From Chromatiales bacterium (GTDB lineage Bacteria > Pseudomonadota > Gammaproteobacteria > UBA6429 > Thiohalophilaceae), in NCBI GenBank assembly GCA_027076325.1, contig JALTJZ010000027.1, forward strand, positions 1 through 64,000: 64,000 nucleotides of DNA, in the 5' to 3' direction. Every line of letters starts with the position of its first letter. Within the stretch, counting starts at the first letter, position 1. This document shows positions 32,096-40,634 of the stretch, one piece after another. The notes beneath the pieces are model-generated. The model ran no database searches. It was given only the letters and a program-made list of their open reading frames with translations, and was not told where the DNA came from. Made by a program: the position numbers and the translations under genes.

Positions 32096-32890
32096 TTATC
32101 TGGCACGTTTTAATGCATTACGATTAAAATCTCTGTCTTTTAACCCGGTTCGGAATTTATATTCAAGAAATTCAAGGCGAGTGCTTTTACCGGTAATATG
32201 ATTTTGCATATCCATGCGACTTGCACGCCAGTATTTATTAAGATACTGTTTATATTCACTATAAATTAGTGTTTTTAACAAGCTGTTCTTGCGGTCGTAA
32301 AATTCCGTTTTTAATGGCTGATAACGTTCTTTGTCTATCCAGTTAATTAATCGTGTATAACCCGATTTTTTATACTGCGGTATTGCCTCCACAACAAACG
32401 TATCTCGACCATTAATTTTTTCATCACGCAGGTACTTATACTTGTATTTTTCAACTTCCTGCGATGATATATCTTCATAGGAAAATTCACTCCCAAGAAA
32501 AGGCCCGGATTTATTCGATGATGAAATTCGCTTAACTCGCTTTAGTGCCGGTAAAAATATCCATTGCTCATCAGGGCGTAACGCATGTGTGAAACTTAAG
32601 AAGGCTGTACCTTTAATATCCTTTGGTGAATCAAACACAATTAAGGTTTTATCACCATCCCCTTCTACTTCTAATGTCTTGTTTCTATTCTCACGTCGTG
32701 ACTCCTGGCCAAAACGATTTTTTAATATCATTACTAATTTTGCACGCTGATCACCCCAACCAGTGTCACGTTTATCGGCTTCAACAGCAATGGCCAGTCC
32801 TTTTTCTTCAGCCGTTTCTGCTAGAACATTAAAACTCAAGCCATTAAAACCTGAAATAAACAAGCCCATAATCATTAAATAGCTTCTCAT
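32096..32890 (-). CDS. LolA-like outer-membrane lipoprotein-sorting protein
   Basis: A 264-residue exported protein (signal peptide about 1-24). It matches the LolA-like family often annotated as outer membrane lipoprotein-sorting protein. Landmarks are LIVFDSPKDIKGTAFLS, DEQWIFLPALKRVKRISSSN, FLGSEFSYEDIS and GYTRLINWIDKERYQPLKTE. The LolA half-barrel fold binds acyl chains, so it probably shuttles a lipid-like cargo through the periplasm. Its start overlaps the stop of the MMPL gene by four bases, indicating coupled translation and joint function. Confidence 0.85.
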   Translation of the reverse strand: MRSYLMIMGLFISGFNGLSFNVLAETAEEKGLAIAVEADKRDTGWGDQRAKLVMILKNRFGQESRRENRNKTLEVEGDGDKTLIVFDSPKDIKGTAFLSFTHALRPDEQWIFLPALKRVKRISSSNKSGPFLGSEFSYEDISSQEVEKYKYKYLRDEKINGRDTFVVEAIPQYKKSGYTRLINWIDKERYQPLKTEFYDRKNSLLKTLIYSEYKQYLNKYWRASRMDMQNHITGKSTRLEFLEYKFRTGLKDRDFNRNALKRAR

Positions 32891-35361
32891 TTTTGTCTTC
32901 CCTCAAATTTAATTAATAATGCTGGCAGGAACAGTAAGTCGGCCGCCAGTGCAAATACAATAACAATTGCTGTCAATAACCCCATACCTGCATTTAATTC
33001 AAAGCTTGATTGTGCAATAACTGAAAAACCTGCTACCAATATGATAGATGTCGTGATCAAAGCCCTGCCTACATGGGTAAATGCATAACGAACCGCATCT
33101 TCAGCATTAAAACCTTTTTCACGACGAGCACGTAAGTATTTACTCAAAAAATGCACCGTATCATCAACAACAATTCCCAGGGTCATTCCTGTTACAACCG
33201 ATAAGGCAAGGCCAACCTCACCTACCATAATACCCCATAAACCAAAACCCATCGCAGCCGGTACCAGATTAGGCAGCAAGCTGATAAAACCTATTTTGAA
33301 TGAGCGTAAAGCAAAAATGAGTATCATCGAAATCAGGAATAAGGCAACGGTTGTGCCACTGAGCATGCTAACAATGTTTCGTTTACCAATATGGGCAAAC
33401 ATCACCGTTGGCCCACTGCCATCTGATTTAGTAATGTATTTTGTATTGGCCTGTAACCATTTTTGTGCCCGATTTTCTAAAGCAATAATTTCATTACTTG
33501 AAATGGTTTTAAGCGTCACCGTCATACGGGTGGCTGATTTATCTACATTAATCTGGTTATTCAGATCCAGTCCATAAGGCAATGACATTTCATACAATAG
33601 TAAGTATTGTGCTGACAAATCCCGATTCTGGGGTATTCGATACCAATCCGGATTATCACCATGCATATTTTTATTTAGCCGCTTCATAATGTCGGTAAAC
33701 ACATTCACATGAATGGTTTCTGGTTGCTGGCGATACCAGTCAGAAAAAGCCGCCAGTTCTTTTTGATATTCAGGGTTACTCACCCCGCCAGATTCACCTG
33801 AATCCAGTGAATAATCAATAATATATAAACCGGTTAAATTCTTTATCATATAGTCTGAATTAGCACGGAAGGTTACCGACTCATCAAAATATTCAACAAA
33901 CACATCATTTAGTTCATTTCGGGGTAAAAATGAAATGAGTATAATAATAAAGCCTCCCATACCATACATAAGCCGGGTTCGATTACGTACAACAAAATTA
34001 CCAAATCGTTCCATCGCCTGATCTTTGTCTGTATCAACCTGCTTCACTTTCACGGGCAATAAAGAAATAACAGCAGGCAAAAAAGTAACACTTAGAATAA
34101 AGGATGCAACTACACCAAAAGCAACAAAATTACCTAAATGCTGAAAGGGGGGTGCATCTGAAAAATTCATCGACAGGAAACCAATTGCCGTTGTTACACT
34201 CGCTAAAAAGACTGGCTGTAAATTAACACGCAAGCTTTCAATAATGGCTTCATTCTTTTCCTTACCCGCTCGCATATCATGTAAAAAGGTCACCAGTATA
34301 TGTACGCAGTTTGCAATTGCGACTGTCAGTATAATTGTTGGTGCTGACATTGATGGTGGCGTCAACGGAAAACCAACATACCCACCCAACCCCATGGCTG
34401 CCATAATTGAAAATAGTATAATCATGAAAGTGGATGCTGTACCAGGCAACAGCCGCATAAATAGCAGGTACCATGCAAAAGGTAATGCAATAACAATAAA
34501 GGTAAGTGGTTTAGAGAGCGCCTCTGGCACAATCTGAATGCCTTTTGTGAAAAAACTGACAACAATAAAAATAGTTGCCGCCAGTGCGCCAAATAAAACC
34601 AGCAGGCTATGCCATGGTTTAGATAAATCCCTTATCAGAATACCAAGAACAATGATCATCAGAATAAAACTTGGAAGAACAAGTTTCTGCATATCCTGCT
34701 GTGATGCTTCAGAAAAAGCATTGTTCATTAACACCATGCCATTTAAACGTACCTCAACATCTGGATAGCGCTGATTAAAATCTTTTGCAATCTCGCGTGC
34801 TTTTTCTACAACTAGCGGAACTTCTTTTGTCTCATTTTTTCCTGGTAGCTGTATTGTTGCGTTAACCCCTGTAACCGCTGCTGTTTTCGATATCAGCCTG
34901 TTTTTTAGAATAGGCTCGTTCAGTGCAATTTCTTTTATTTTTTTAATTTCCTGAGGTGATAGCCTTTCAGCATCTTCCACCAGATCCTGAACAATAAGGT
35001 CATCCCCTTCAGCTGAGGTATATTGAAAATTTGTAATGGAATCAACTCGAATTGAAAAGGGCAATTGCCAGGCCTGTTCCGTTAGTTCCTCAATAACCGC
35101 GAGTGTTTTATTGGTAAAGACATCCCCGTTTTTAGGTGTAACAATAAAAATAACATTGTCATTTTTAGTATACATTCGTTCTAAAGCATCAAATGCCTTT
35201 AGTTGCGGGTTCTCCTCACTAAAAAAAACTCGATAATTATTAGTAAAACTTAAATATTGACCGCCACTTGCCGCCATCAAAACAGCGAAGACACAGGCGA
35301 TAATAACCAGCCAACGATAACGTAAAATCCATTTTCCATAATTTTCTTCAAAATCTTTCAT
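32887..35361 (-). CDS. RND/MMPL-family exporter
   Basis: An 824-residue protein with two halves. Each half has one N-terminal transmembrane helix, a large periplasmic loop and a five-helix bundle, the MMPL/HpnN-type RND layout. The first helix is near 17-35, and further bundles lie at about 225-430 and 680-815. The sequences LSVVTGMTLGIVVDDTVHFL and TAIGFLSMNFSDAPPFQHLG are typical of the sterol-sensing-like MMPL transmembrane domain. Relatives move lipids such as hopanoids or mycolates. The following LolA-like and barrel genes suggest transport of a lipid-like substrate towards the outer membrane. Confidence 0.9.
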   Translation of the reverse strand: MKDFEENYGKWILRYRWLVIIACVFAVLMAASGGQYLSFTNNYRVFFSEENPQLKAFDALERMYTKNDNVIFIVTPKNGDVFTNKTLAVIEELTEQAWQLPFSIRVDSITNFQYTSAEGDDLIVQDLVEDAERLSPQEIKKIKEIALNEPILKNRLISKTAAVTGVNATIQLPGKNETKEVPLVVEKAREIAKDFNQRYPDVEVRLNGMVLMNNAFSEASQQDMQKLVLPSFILMIIVLGILIRDLSKPWHSLLVLFGALAATIFIVVSFFTKGIQIVPEALSKPLTFIVIALPFAWYLLFMRLLPGTASTFMIILFSIMAAMGLGGYVGFPLTPPSMSAPTIILTVAIANCVHILVTFLHDMRAGKEKNEAIIESLRVNLQPVFLASVTTAIGFLSMNFSDAPPFQHLGNFVAFGVVASFILSVTFLPAVISLLPVKVKQVDTDKDQAMERFGNFVVRNRTRLMYGMGGFIIILISFLPRNELNDVFVEYFDESVTFRANSDYMIKNLTGLYIIDYSLDSGESGGVSNPEYQKELAAFSDWYRQQPETIHVNVFTDIMKRLNKNMHGDNPDWYRIPQNRDLSAQYLLLYEMSLPYGLDLNNQINVDKSATRMTVTLKTISSNEIIALENRAQKWLQANTKYITKSDGSGPTVMFAHIGKRNIVSMLSGTTVALFLISMILIFALRSFKIGFISLLPNLVPAAMGFGLWGIMVGEVGLALSVVTGMTLGIVVDDTVHFLSKYLRARREKGFNAEDAVRYAFTHVGRALITTSIILVAGFSVIAQSSFELNAGMGLLTAIVIVFALAADLLFLPALLIKFEGRQK

Positions 35362-35394
35362 TTTATCTCCTGGCTTTGCTGTTCCTTACTCGAT

Positions 35395-35982
35395 TTACCT
35401 TTTTCGTAAACCCATTAATAGCAGTTCAACTAAATCACGTGCCATCATTTCAAGCTGCTCTCTTGTAAACAAGGGTAAAAAAATCGGCACTTCAAATAAG
35501 GTAAAACTACTATGTATTGCTCGCGCCGCTTTCATAACATCAACAACATTGAATTCACCTGACAAATTGCCTTGCTCAATAATTTCTGCAATCAATTCAC
35601 ATTGCTCACCGAGTTTAGATATCACGATATCCTGGCGATTATGAGTAACGCTCGCAATCAGCTCATTAATCTTTGGCTCATTTTCAGCACGCTCAAAAGT
35701 GTAACGAATATCTTCCAGTACAAAGGCCAGCAACTTTTCACCCGCACTCAGATCCTGCTGTTTAGTAACAGCACTTAAACATTCACCTCGTTCACCCAAG
35801 CATCGTTCGCAGCAGGCAGCCGCAATATCTTGTTTGCTTTTAAAAAATCGGTATAAGTTTGCAGCAGACATGTTTAAATCATCGGCAATTTCTGCCATGG
35901 TTGTTTTATTGTAACCCGCCTCACGGAATCGGCGCTCAGCCGTTTCTATGATTTCGGCACGTTTTGTCTCTGTTTTCTTCAT
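35395..35982 (-). CDS. TetR-family transcriptional regulator
   Basis: A 195-residue protein whose first 55 residues form the TetR helix-turn-helix (AERRFREAGYNKTTMAEIA, then AANLYRFFKSKQDIAA). A helical ligand-binding domain follows, with a CCERCLGERGEC cysteine cluster near residues 57-68. It is the first gene of the minus-strand run, 33 bases before the MMPL gene, and is divergent from a rhodanese gene. A dyad at 36029-36061 in the divergent region is its likely operator. It therefore probably represses its own operon until a substrate, perhaps a lipid, is bound. Confidence 0.88.
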   Translation of the reverse strand: MKKTETKRAEIIETAERRFREAGYNKTTMAEIADDLNMSAANLYRFFKSKQDIAAACCERCLGERGECLSAVTKQQDLSAGEKLLAFVLEDIRYTFERAENEPKINELIASVTHNRQDIVISKLGEQCELIAEIIEQGNLSGEFNVVDVMKAARAIHSSFTLFEVPIFLPLFTREQLEMMARDLVELLLMGLRKR

Positions 35983-36028
35983 TTTTTACGTTTTTCTGAT
36001 TAGTATTTGCTATTTTTAGCAGCTATTT

Positions 36029-36061
36029 TGTGAATATTCAATAAAATATTCATTATTCACA
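36029..36061. promoter_or_regulatory. nested palindrome, likely TetR operator
   Basis: The outer arms TGTGAATA (36029-36036) and TATTCACA (36054-36061) are perfect reverse complements. Nested inside is a second perfect pair, TGAATATT (36031-36038) and AATATTCA (36045-36052), around six bases. The element lies 47 bases upstream of the TetR start and 71 bases upstream of the rhodanese start, the usual place for a divergent autoregulated operator. Confidence 0.55.
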
Positions 36062-36132
36062 AAAAGTGCTTGTATATAAGCATTCACTAATATAATATGC
36101 CCGCTCTAAAGTTCACAGTTTAAGGAAAGCTG

Positions 36133-36450
36133 ATGCGACCACTTGTGCAAGAAATTCAACCGACTGAGCTGGATCCAACAAACGATGATTTTCAGATTGT
36201 CGATGTACGTGAAATACCTGAAATAGCTGCCGGTAAAATTGAAAATGCCCAGCCTATGCCACTGGCAAGCATTCCAATGCGTCTGTCAGAATTAAGAAGT
36301 GATAAAAAAATTATTATGGTTTGCCGCAGCGGCGCACGCTCTGCACAGGCCTGTATGTTTCTGCAACAGAAGGGCTTTGATAATGTCTATAACCTTCGTG
36401 GCGGTATGATTGGCTGGGTGCGTGCAGCAAAACCCCTCACCACCGGTTAA
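36133..36450 (+). CDS. cytoplasmic rhodanese-domain protein
   Basis: A 105-residue single-domain rhodanese with no signal peptide. It shows FQIVDVREIPE, the active-site loop VCRSGARS with Cys64, and GFDNVYNLRGGMIGW. The CRSGARS loop is the form seen in GlpE/PspE-like thiosulfate or persulfide sulfurtransferases. It stands alone, divergent from the TetR gene. AAGGAAAG precedes the ATG as a ribosome binding site. Confidence 0.92.
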   Translation: MRPLVQEIQPTELDPTNDDFQIVDVREIPEIAAGKIENAQPMPLASIPMRLSELRSDKKIIMVCRSGARSAQACMFLQQKGFDNVYNLRGGMIGWVRAAKPLTTG

Positions 36451-36470
36451 AAATTACAACACGATTTCAA

Positions 36471-36845
36471 TTACCAACCACCATTAAGGTGCTGATTAAT
36501 TTCCTGTAAACCATCAAAGCTAGCAAGCATCACTTCAACAGGTGCGCAGTCATTAAAATTATAACTAGGTGTTGTTACCCATAAATTAGCCAACGTGCTA
36601 TTCCCGGGGAAAGCCAGTTTTAACCCTTTGCTAATGGACAAAATTTCAAAAGCTCGCCGCATAAACTCATCTTCATCGGGAAAAACTTTCCCATTTTTTA
36701 TTTTTATCAGTTCACGTGCTTTAGTCTCTGCGGGGAGCCCAACAAGCATAACCTGTAACTCTAAATCAATTTTCCAGTCATTTAAAATTTGAAAAACACT
36801 GTGAATTAAATCTTTCCTTTCTTCTGGATTATCATAAATTGACAT
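36471..36845 (-). CDS. MbcA/ParS/Xre antitoxin-like (DUF2384) protein
   Basis: A 124-residue protein. Its C-terminal 45 residues, FPGNSTLANLWVTTPSYNFN and then CAPVEVMLASFDGLQEINQH, match the DUF2384 toxin-binding domain of Xre/MbcA/ParS antitoxins (WL-x-TPN...G-x-x-PxEVM). The N-terminal half is helical, with no obvious RES-type partner nearby; the next gene is a thioredoxin-like protein. It is therefore an orphan copy, or serves another role. The match is from memory and moderate in strength. Confidence 0.6.
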   Translation of the reverse strand: MSIYDNPEERKDLIHSVFQILNDWKIDLELQVMLVGLPAETKARELIKIKNGKVFPDEDEFMRRAFEILSISKGLKLAFPGNSTLANLWVTTPSYNFNDCAPVEVMLASFDGLQEINQHLNGGW

Positions 36846-36868
36846 TAAAGTTACTGCCTTTATTTATT

Positions 36869-37930
36869 TTAGTTCTTGTCGTGTGCACTTTTGTAGCTCC
36901 ATATATCGATATTCTTACCCTGTTCCCTAAAGTGTTCTGCACGAGCGGCTAAATATCGTTGAAAGCTAGGTTGCTTTTTATAGTCACCTTTCAATACATA
37001 TGCAAACATGCCCTGGGTATGAAACACTTTAAAAAAGGCTTCTGAGCGGATTATTTCCTTTCCCTGAGAGTTAAAAATAACAAGTGTCGGTGCATATTTT
37101 ACGTCAAGTGACTTTGCCCATAATTTTGCTGTGGTTTTGCTACCGTCTGGAATAACGAGTGTTTTATTCGACCACATATCTAATTGCGCAACATCAAACT
37201 GTTTAATAATATCCCGGGTGTATTTATCCGTTAATACTTTTTTGTGTAAAACATCACAATCCGGGCAATGCTTTTGTTCAAAAAAAACAGCAAACGGCTT
37301 ACTTCTTCCTTTACCTTTAACTGCCAGGTTAATCGGTTCCTGCATAAAAAAGTCTTCTTTGTTTAAGCCGCCGGATTTTCCTGGTGGCAGGTTTGCTTTT
37401 ACATAATTACGATAGGACATTTTCTTCTCTTGATGTTTAAGCACATAATCCAGAGCAACATTAAAACGTCGAGGAGGAATATACCCATTTAGTCGAAGTA
37501 TTATTTTGCCCTGTTCATTAAAAAATAAAACCGTAGGTGTAAACTGTACTTTTAATTTTTCAGAAATTGTTTTTTCCGTGTATGCTTTGCCATCAGTAAA
37601 AGTAACCTCGCGATCACCCCACATATTAAGCGCAATGGAGTCGAAATTTTTTCGTACTTTTTGTTCAATTTCTTTTTGTGACAAATTACGCTCGACCAAT
37701 GCATTGCAATACGGGCAACCTGGCTGAGTAAAAATAATCATTAAGCGCTTACCCTCTTTTGCAGCTTCTTTAATATCTTCATTAAAGTCCAGAAAGCCTT
37801 GCTTAAACCACGCGGGGTATTCAGTATCCATTGCCCCCCGATACTCACCAAGTTTTTCTTTGGCTATAGCATTAAAAGTCACAATAAATAAAACCAGAAC
37901 GATTATTTTTTTTAATTGTATTTTTTTCAT
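36869..37930 (-). CDS. periplasmic double-thioredoxin-domain protein
   Basis: A 353-residue exported protein (signal peptide about 1-23) with two thioredoxin-like domains in tandem. Domain 1 has FTQPGCPYCNALVE (Cys72/Cys75) and the cis-Pro region VQFTPTVLFF. Domain 2 has FEQKHCPDCDVLHK (Cys222/Cys225) and VKYAPTLVIF. Each domain resembles the SoxW/DsbE-like thioredoxin_2 fold, so it could be a reductase for periplasmic disulfides or persulfides. That would fit a sulfur oxidiser, but no physical link to sox genes exists here. Only 23 bases separate it from the downstream DUF2384 gene on the same strand. Confidence 0.85.
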   Translation of the reverse strand: MKKIQLKKIIVLVLFIVTFNAIAKEKLGEYRGAMDTEYPAWFKQGFLDFNEDIKEAAKEGKRLMIIFTQPGCPYCNALVERNLSQKEIEQKVRKNFDSIALNMWGDREVTFTDGKAYTEKTISEKLKVQFTPTVLFFNEQGKIILRLNGYIPPRRFNVALDYVLKHQEKKMSYRNYVKANLPPGKSGGLNKEDFFMQEPINLAVKGKGRSKPFAVFFEQKHCPDCDVLHKKVLTDKYTRDIIKQFDVAQLDMWSNKTLVIPDGSKTTAKLWAKSLDVKYAPTLVIFNSQGKEIIRSEAFFKVFHTQGMFAYVLKGDYKKQPSFQRYLAARAEHFREQGKNIDIWSYKSAHDKN

Positions 37931-38065
37931 TGTACTCCCCCTGAAATGAGCAATTTATAATACTATGTTAGTCTGCTAAAAAGTGCTTTTGTTGCACCTA
38001 AACCAAAATATTTGCGCTATTATCGCTCTATTGCCAGCGTTGTTTATTTCCTGAATAATAGCATA

Positions 38066-38686
38066 ATGATAAACAAGCCCTTTTCCGAATCCTGTGAGCA
38101 AAATAAAGAACCGATACTTTCCATCATAAAACAATGGTTTATCAAGCCCGGCGCCACCGTTTTCGAAATAGGCAGTGGCACAGGGCAGCATGCCAGCTAT
38201 TTTCCGCGATTTCTGGATAAATTATTCTGGCAACCCTCTGATACAGTCGAAAATCAACAAGGCATCGAGGCATGGCGCAAGGATTCGCAGCTTGCTAATG
38301 TGCATCCACCGCAGGTTCTCGATGTTAAGCAAAATAAATGGCCGATTGAGTCCTGTGACTATATTTTTTCTGCTAATACCGTGCATATTATGGGCTGGAA
38401 TGAAGTTGAGGCCATGTTTAACGGCATCCGACGTATATTGAAACCTGCCGGTATCTTTTGCCTGTACGGGCCTTTTAACTATAATAATCAATACACTAGC
38501 CCAAGCAACGCACAGTTTGATCAATGGCTGAAAACCCGAAACCCGGTAAGTGGTATTCGTGATTTTGAAGCGCTGTGTGCATTGGGGCAATGCCCGTCGC
38601 AATATGCAGCACTTAAGCTTATTCAAGATCATGAAATGCCGGCAAATAACCGTATTCTTGTTTTCCAGCGTATTGCAACAGACTAA
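38066..38686 (+). CDS. DUF938 family class I SAM-dependent methyltransferase-like protein
   Basis: Starting at the ATG at 38066 (MINKPFSESCEQNKEPIL) the protein has 206 residues. That start agrees with the DUF938 family opening (KPFSxACExNKxPIL), so the upstream in-frame TTG at 38012 is rejected. The SAM-binding motif VFEIGSGTGQHASYF is intact, followed by WQPSDT and FSANTVHIMGWNEVEAMFNG. The family occurs in bacteria and animals; substrates are not established to my knowledge. The gene is followed 19 bases later by an unknown gene on the same strand. Confidence 0.88.
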   Translation: MINKPFSESCEQNKEPILSIIKQWFIKPGATVFEIGSGTGQHASYFPRFLDKLFWQPSDTVENQQGIEAWRKDSQLANVHPPQVLDVKQNKWPIESCDYIFSANTVHIMGWNEVEAMFNGIRRILKPAGIFCLYGPFNYNNQYTSPSNAQFDQWLKTRNPVSGIRDFEALCALGQCPSQYAALKLIQDHEMPANNRILVFQRIATD

Positions 38687-38705
38687 TTCATCTATACTCT
38701 ACGGT

Positions 38706-39182
38706 ATGCCAAACTCTCAACCAGAACAAAATATTCTAACGGATAACTTTCAACTGGATCCCTTTTATGACAAATTCAAGGGGGGCTTTAGCAGTTGTAT
38801 GCGCTGGGATGACCTGACTATTTTATGGGATACATTAAAACAACGCGAAAATCTGAATTGGTATATTTACGCTATCGGCGAGCAAGTACCCGACTCACCT
38901 GCCAGCAAAAAGGAACTGCTACTTTTTATAACTGAAATCGATAACCTGCTACGCAACGAGCACGAAGAAGACTATTGTGGCATTGTCTATGCCGACGACA
39001 AGGAAAACCCAACCTTGATAAAAATATATGACCCAAATAATCTGGGGGTAAGCTGCGGTTTTAGTAATAACCCGCCTTTGCCCGGCTGGATTCTATCGGT
39101 GATTCCACCTAAACCATTAGAAGATAAAAGTGTATTAACCCAACAACGAAAACGCTGGTGGCAACGACTCTGGAATAAATAA
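38706..39182 (+). CDS. hypothetical protein
   Basis: A 158-residue acidic cytoplasmic protein starting at the ATG at 38706, which follows the methyltransferase stop by 19 bases. The longer in-frame extension overlaps that gene and is unlikely. Visible features are CMRWDDLTILWDTLKQRENL, an immunity-like SMI1-ish Trp/Asp pattern, and a basic tail QQRKRWWQRLWNK. I do not recognise the family and assign no function. Confidence 0.65.
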   Translation: MPNSQPEQNILTDNFQLDPFYDKFKGGFSSCMRWDDLTILWDTLKQRENLNWYIYAIGEQVPDSPASKKELLLFITEIDNLLRNEHEEDYCGIVYADDKENPTLIKIYDPNNLGVSCGFSNNPPLPGWILSVIPPKPLEDKSVLTQQRKRWWQRLWNK

Positions 39183-39203
39183 TATTTGTTGTTATAGAGA
39201 CCA

Positions 39204-39266
39204 GATTGCTTCGCTATCGCTCGCAATGACTGCATTTATGTCGTTGCGAGCGATAGCACGGCAATC
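39204..39266. repeat. REP-like palindromic element
   Basis: GATTGCTTCGCTATCGCTCGC... (39204-39230) pairs with ...GCGAGCGATAGCACGGCAATC (39240-39266) over 27 bases with four mismatches around a 9-base loop. The word pattern GATTGC...CGCTCGCAATGAC resembles dispersed palindromic repeats known from several gammaproteobacteria. It sits between two convergent genes, where it may also act as a bidirectional terminator. Confidence 0.7.
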
Positions 39267-39318
39267 TTGTTCAACTATGGCGTAAGTTCATGTTTGATAT
39301 CCTTATGCAAACCCGGTG

Positions 39319-40068
39319 TTATTTAAATACCTTTAATCGGTAATTTAATCTTTTCTTTACTGAATTCTTTTTTATCCCTGCCAGCGTTTCAAAGTTAAAC
39401 TGCATGGTTTTTTCTTTTATAGTGCATTTACTAAAAACACCGATGACGTTGTCATACTGCTCTAATGTTAAACGAAGGATAGACTTAAACTGCCGGGAAA
39501 GTTTTTTATAGGCAAGAAAAGCATTGTTTCTGAATTCACTACCTGAACCAAAATTTATTACCAGCAAGCCCTCAGGGCTCAGGTTATTTGATAAAACACT
39601 TGCCCACTGTTTATTCAGCTTGATAACCCGTTCTGCCTCACCTTTATGGTGGCCAAATAAATCGTCAATAATTAAATCAAACTTTTTACCTTTATAATTA
39701 TCCAGCCAATGAATCGCATCATCTTCAATTAATTGAATTGACGCACGTTTTAATCCAAAGTATTTTTTCGCCACAAACAAATGCAGCGGATTTAATTCAA
39801 TACCAATAATTTTTTCTGGATTAAGATAACACTGAAGTTGTTTTATTACTGTACCTCCACCAACACCCAAAACAAGAACACGCTGAATTTTGTCACGAGG
39901 ACAGCCAAAGGCCGGCAAAACCAATAAATCCCAGACACCGCCTTGCAGTACCTTGTTTGGGTTATACTGACTGTGAAAAACATTATTCGTATACAGGCGC
40001 CGGGTTGCACCCGCCGTTCTTACTTCGTAGAGGCAATCGTTAACTTTTTTTGACCATTCAATAGCCAT
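39319..40068 (-). CDS. spermidine-synthase-like methyltransferase-fold protein
   Basis: A 249-residue protein with the spermidine/spermine synthase domain. Landmarks are the SAM/dcSAM-binding VLVLGVGGGTVIKQL, GIELNPLHLFVAKKYF, and IEDDAIHWL followed by FDLIIDDLFGHHKGEAE. The first 60 residues form the small N-terminal beta domain. True spermidine synthases carry a GGGDG loop; here it is GVGGGT, so aminopropyl transfer is doubtful. Many such proteins are annotated only as spermidine-synthase-like. The next gene upstream on this strand is slyD, 35 bases away. Confidence 0.8.
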   Translation of the reverse strand: MAIEWSKKVNDCLYEVRTAGATRRLYTNNVFHSQYNPNKVLQGGVWDLLVLPAFGCPRDKIQRVLVLGVGGGTVIKQLQCYLNPEKIIGIELNPLHLFVAKKYFGLKRASIQLIEDDAIHWLDNYKGKKFDLIIDDLFGHHKGEAERVIKLNKQWASVLSNNLSPEGLLVINFGSGSEFRNNAFLAYKKLSRQFKSILRLTLEQYDNVIGVFSKCTIKEKTMQFNFETLAGIKKNSVKKRLNYRLKVFK

Positions 40069-40103
40069 GTATTTTTCACGGCTAGCGCGAGGTTAAAGTA
40101 CGA

Positions 40104-40586
40104 TTAGTGATGATGACCATCGGGGCCATGCACATGCCCATGTGAAAGCTCTTCTTCACTGGCATCACGGATATCAATAATCGATACATCGAAATTCAGA
40201 TTTACCCCTGCTAATGGATGGTTGCCATCAATAGTGATGTCATCACCGTCTATGGCAGCAATGGTAATCATAATTGGTTGACCATCAGGGCCTTCTGCAT
40301 GGAATTGCGAACCGACTTCAAGCCCCTCATCCGATTCAAACATTTCCTTACCAACAACCTGTATCATTTCATCATTACGCTCACCATAGCCATCGGCGGG
40401 TGCGACTTTTACATTTAAAGTGTCACCAACCATTTTTCCGGTTAGCGCATTTTCTAAACCTGCAATAATATTATCTGCCCCATGCAAATAGGCAAAGCTG
40501 CCATCGCTTGACTGATCCAGAACTTCTCCATCATCTGTGGTGAGCGTGTAATTCATTACGACTATTTTTTTGTCTTCAATTTGCAT
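40104..40586 (-). CDS. slyD: FKBP-type peptidyl-prolyl isomerase, SlyD-like
   Basis: A 160-residue FKBP with an inserted-in-flap chaperone domain. Residues 1-70 include VVMNYTLTTDDGEVLDQSSD and LENALTGKMVGDTLNV. The IF-domain (about 70-125) has GSQFHAEGPDGQPIMITI, and the FKBP fold closes with HPLAGVNLNFDVSIIDI. The short His-rich tail HGHVHGPDGHHH can bind nickel or other metals but is much shorter and lacks the Cys-rich extension of E. coli SlyD. It acts in cytoplasmic protein folding and perhaps metal supply. Confidence 0.9.
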   Translation of the reverse strand: MQIEDKKIVVMNYTLTTDDGEVLDQSSDGSFAYLHGADNIIAGLENALTGKMVGDTLNVKVAPADGYGERNDEMIQVVGKEMFESDEGLEVGSQFHAEGPDGQPIMITIAAIDGDDITIDGNHPLAGVNLNFDVSIIDIRDASEEELSHGHVHGPDGHHH

Positions 40587-40634
40587 ATTCTGTCCTGTGC
40601 TTTGCTGTGAAATTTAACATGAAATCTTGCTGGA

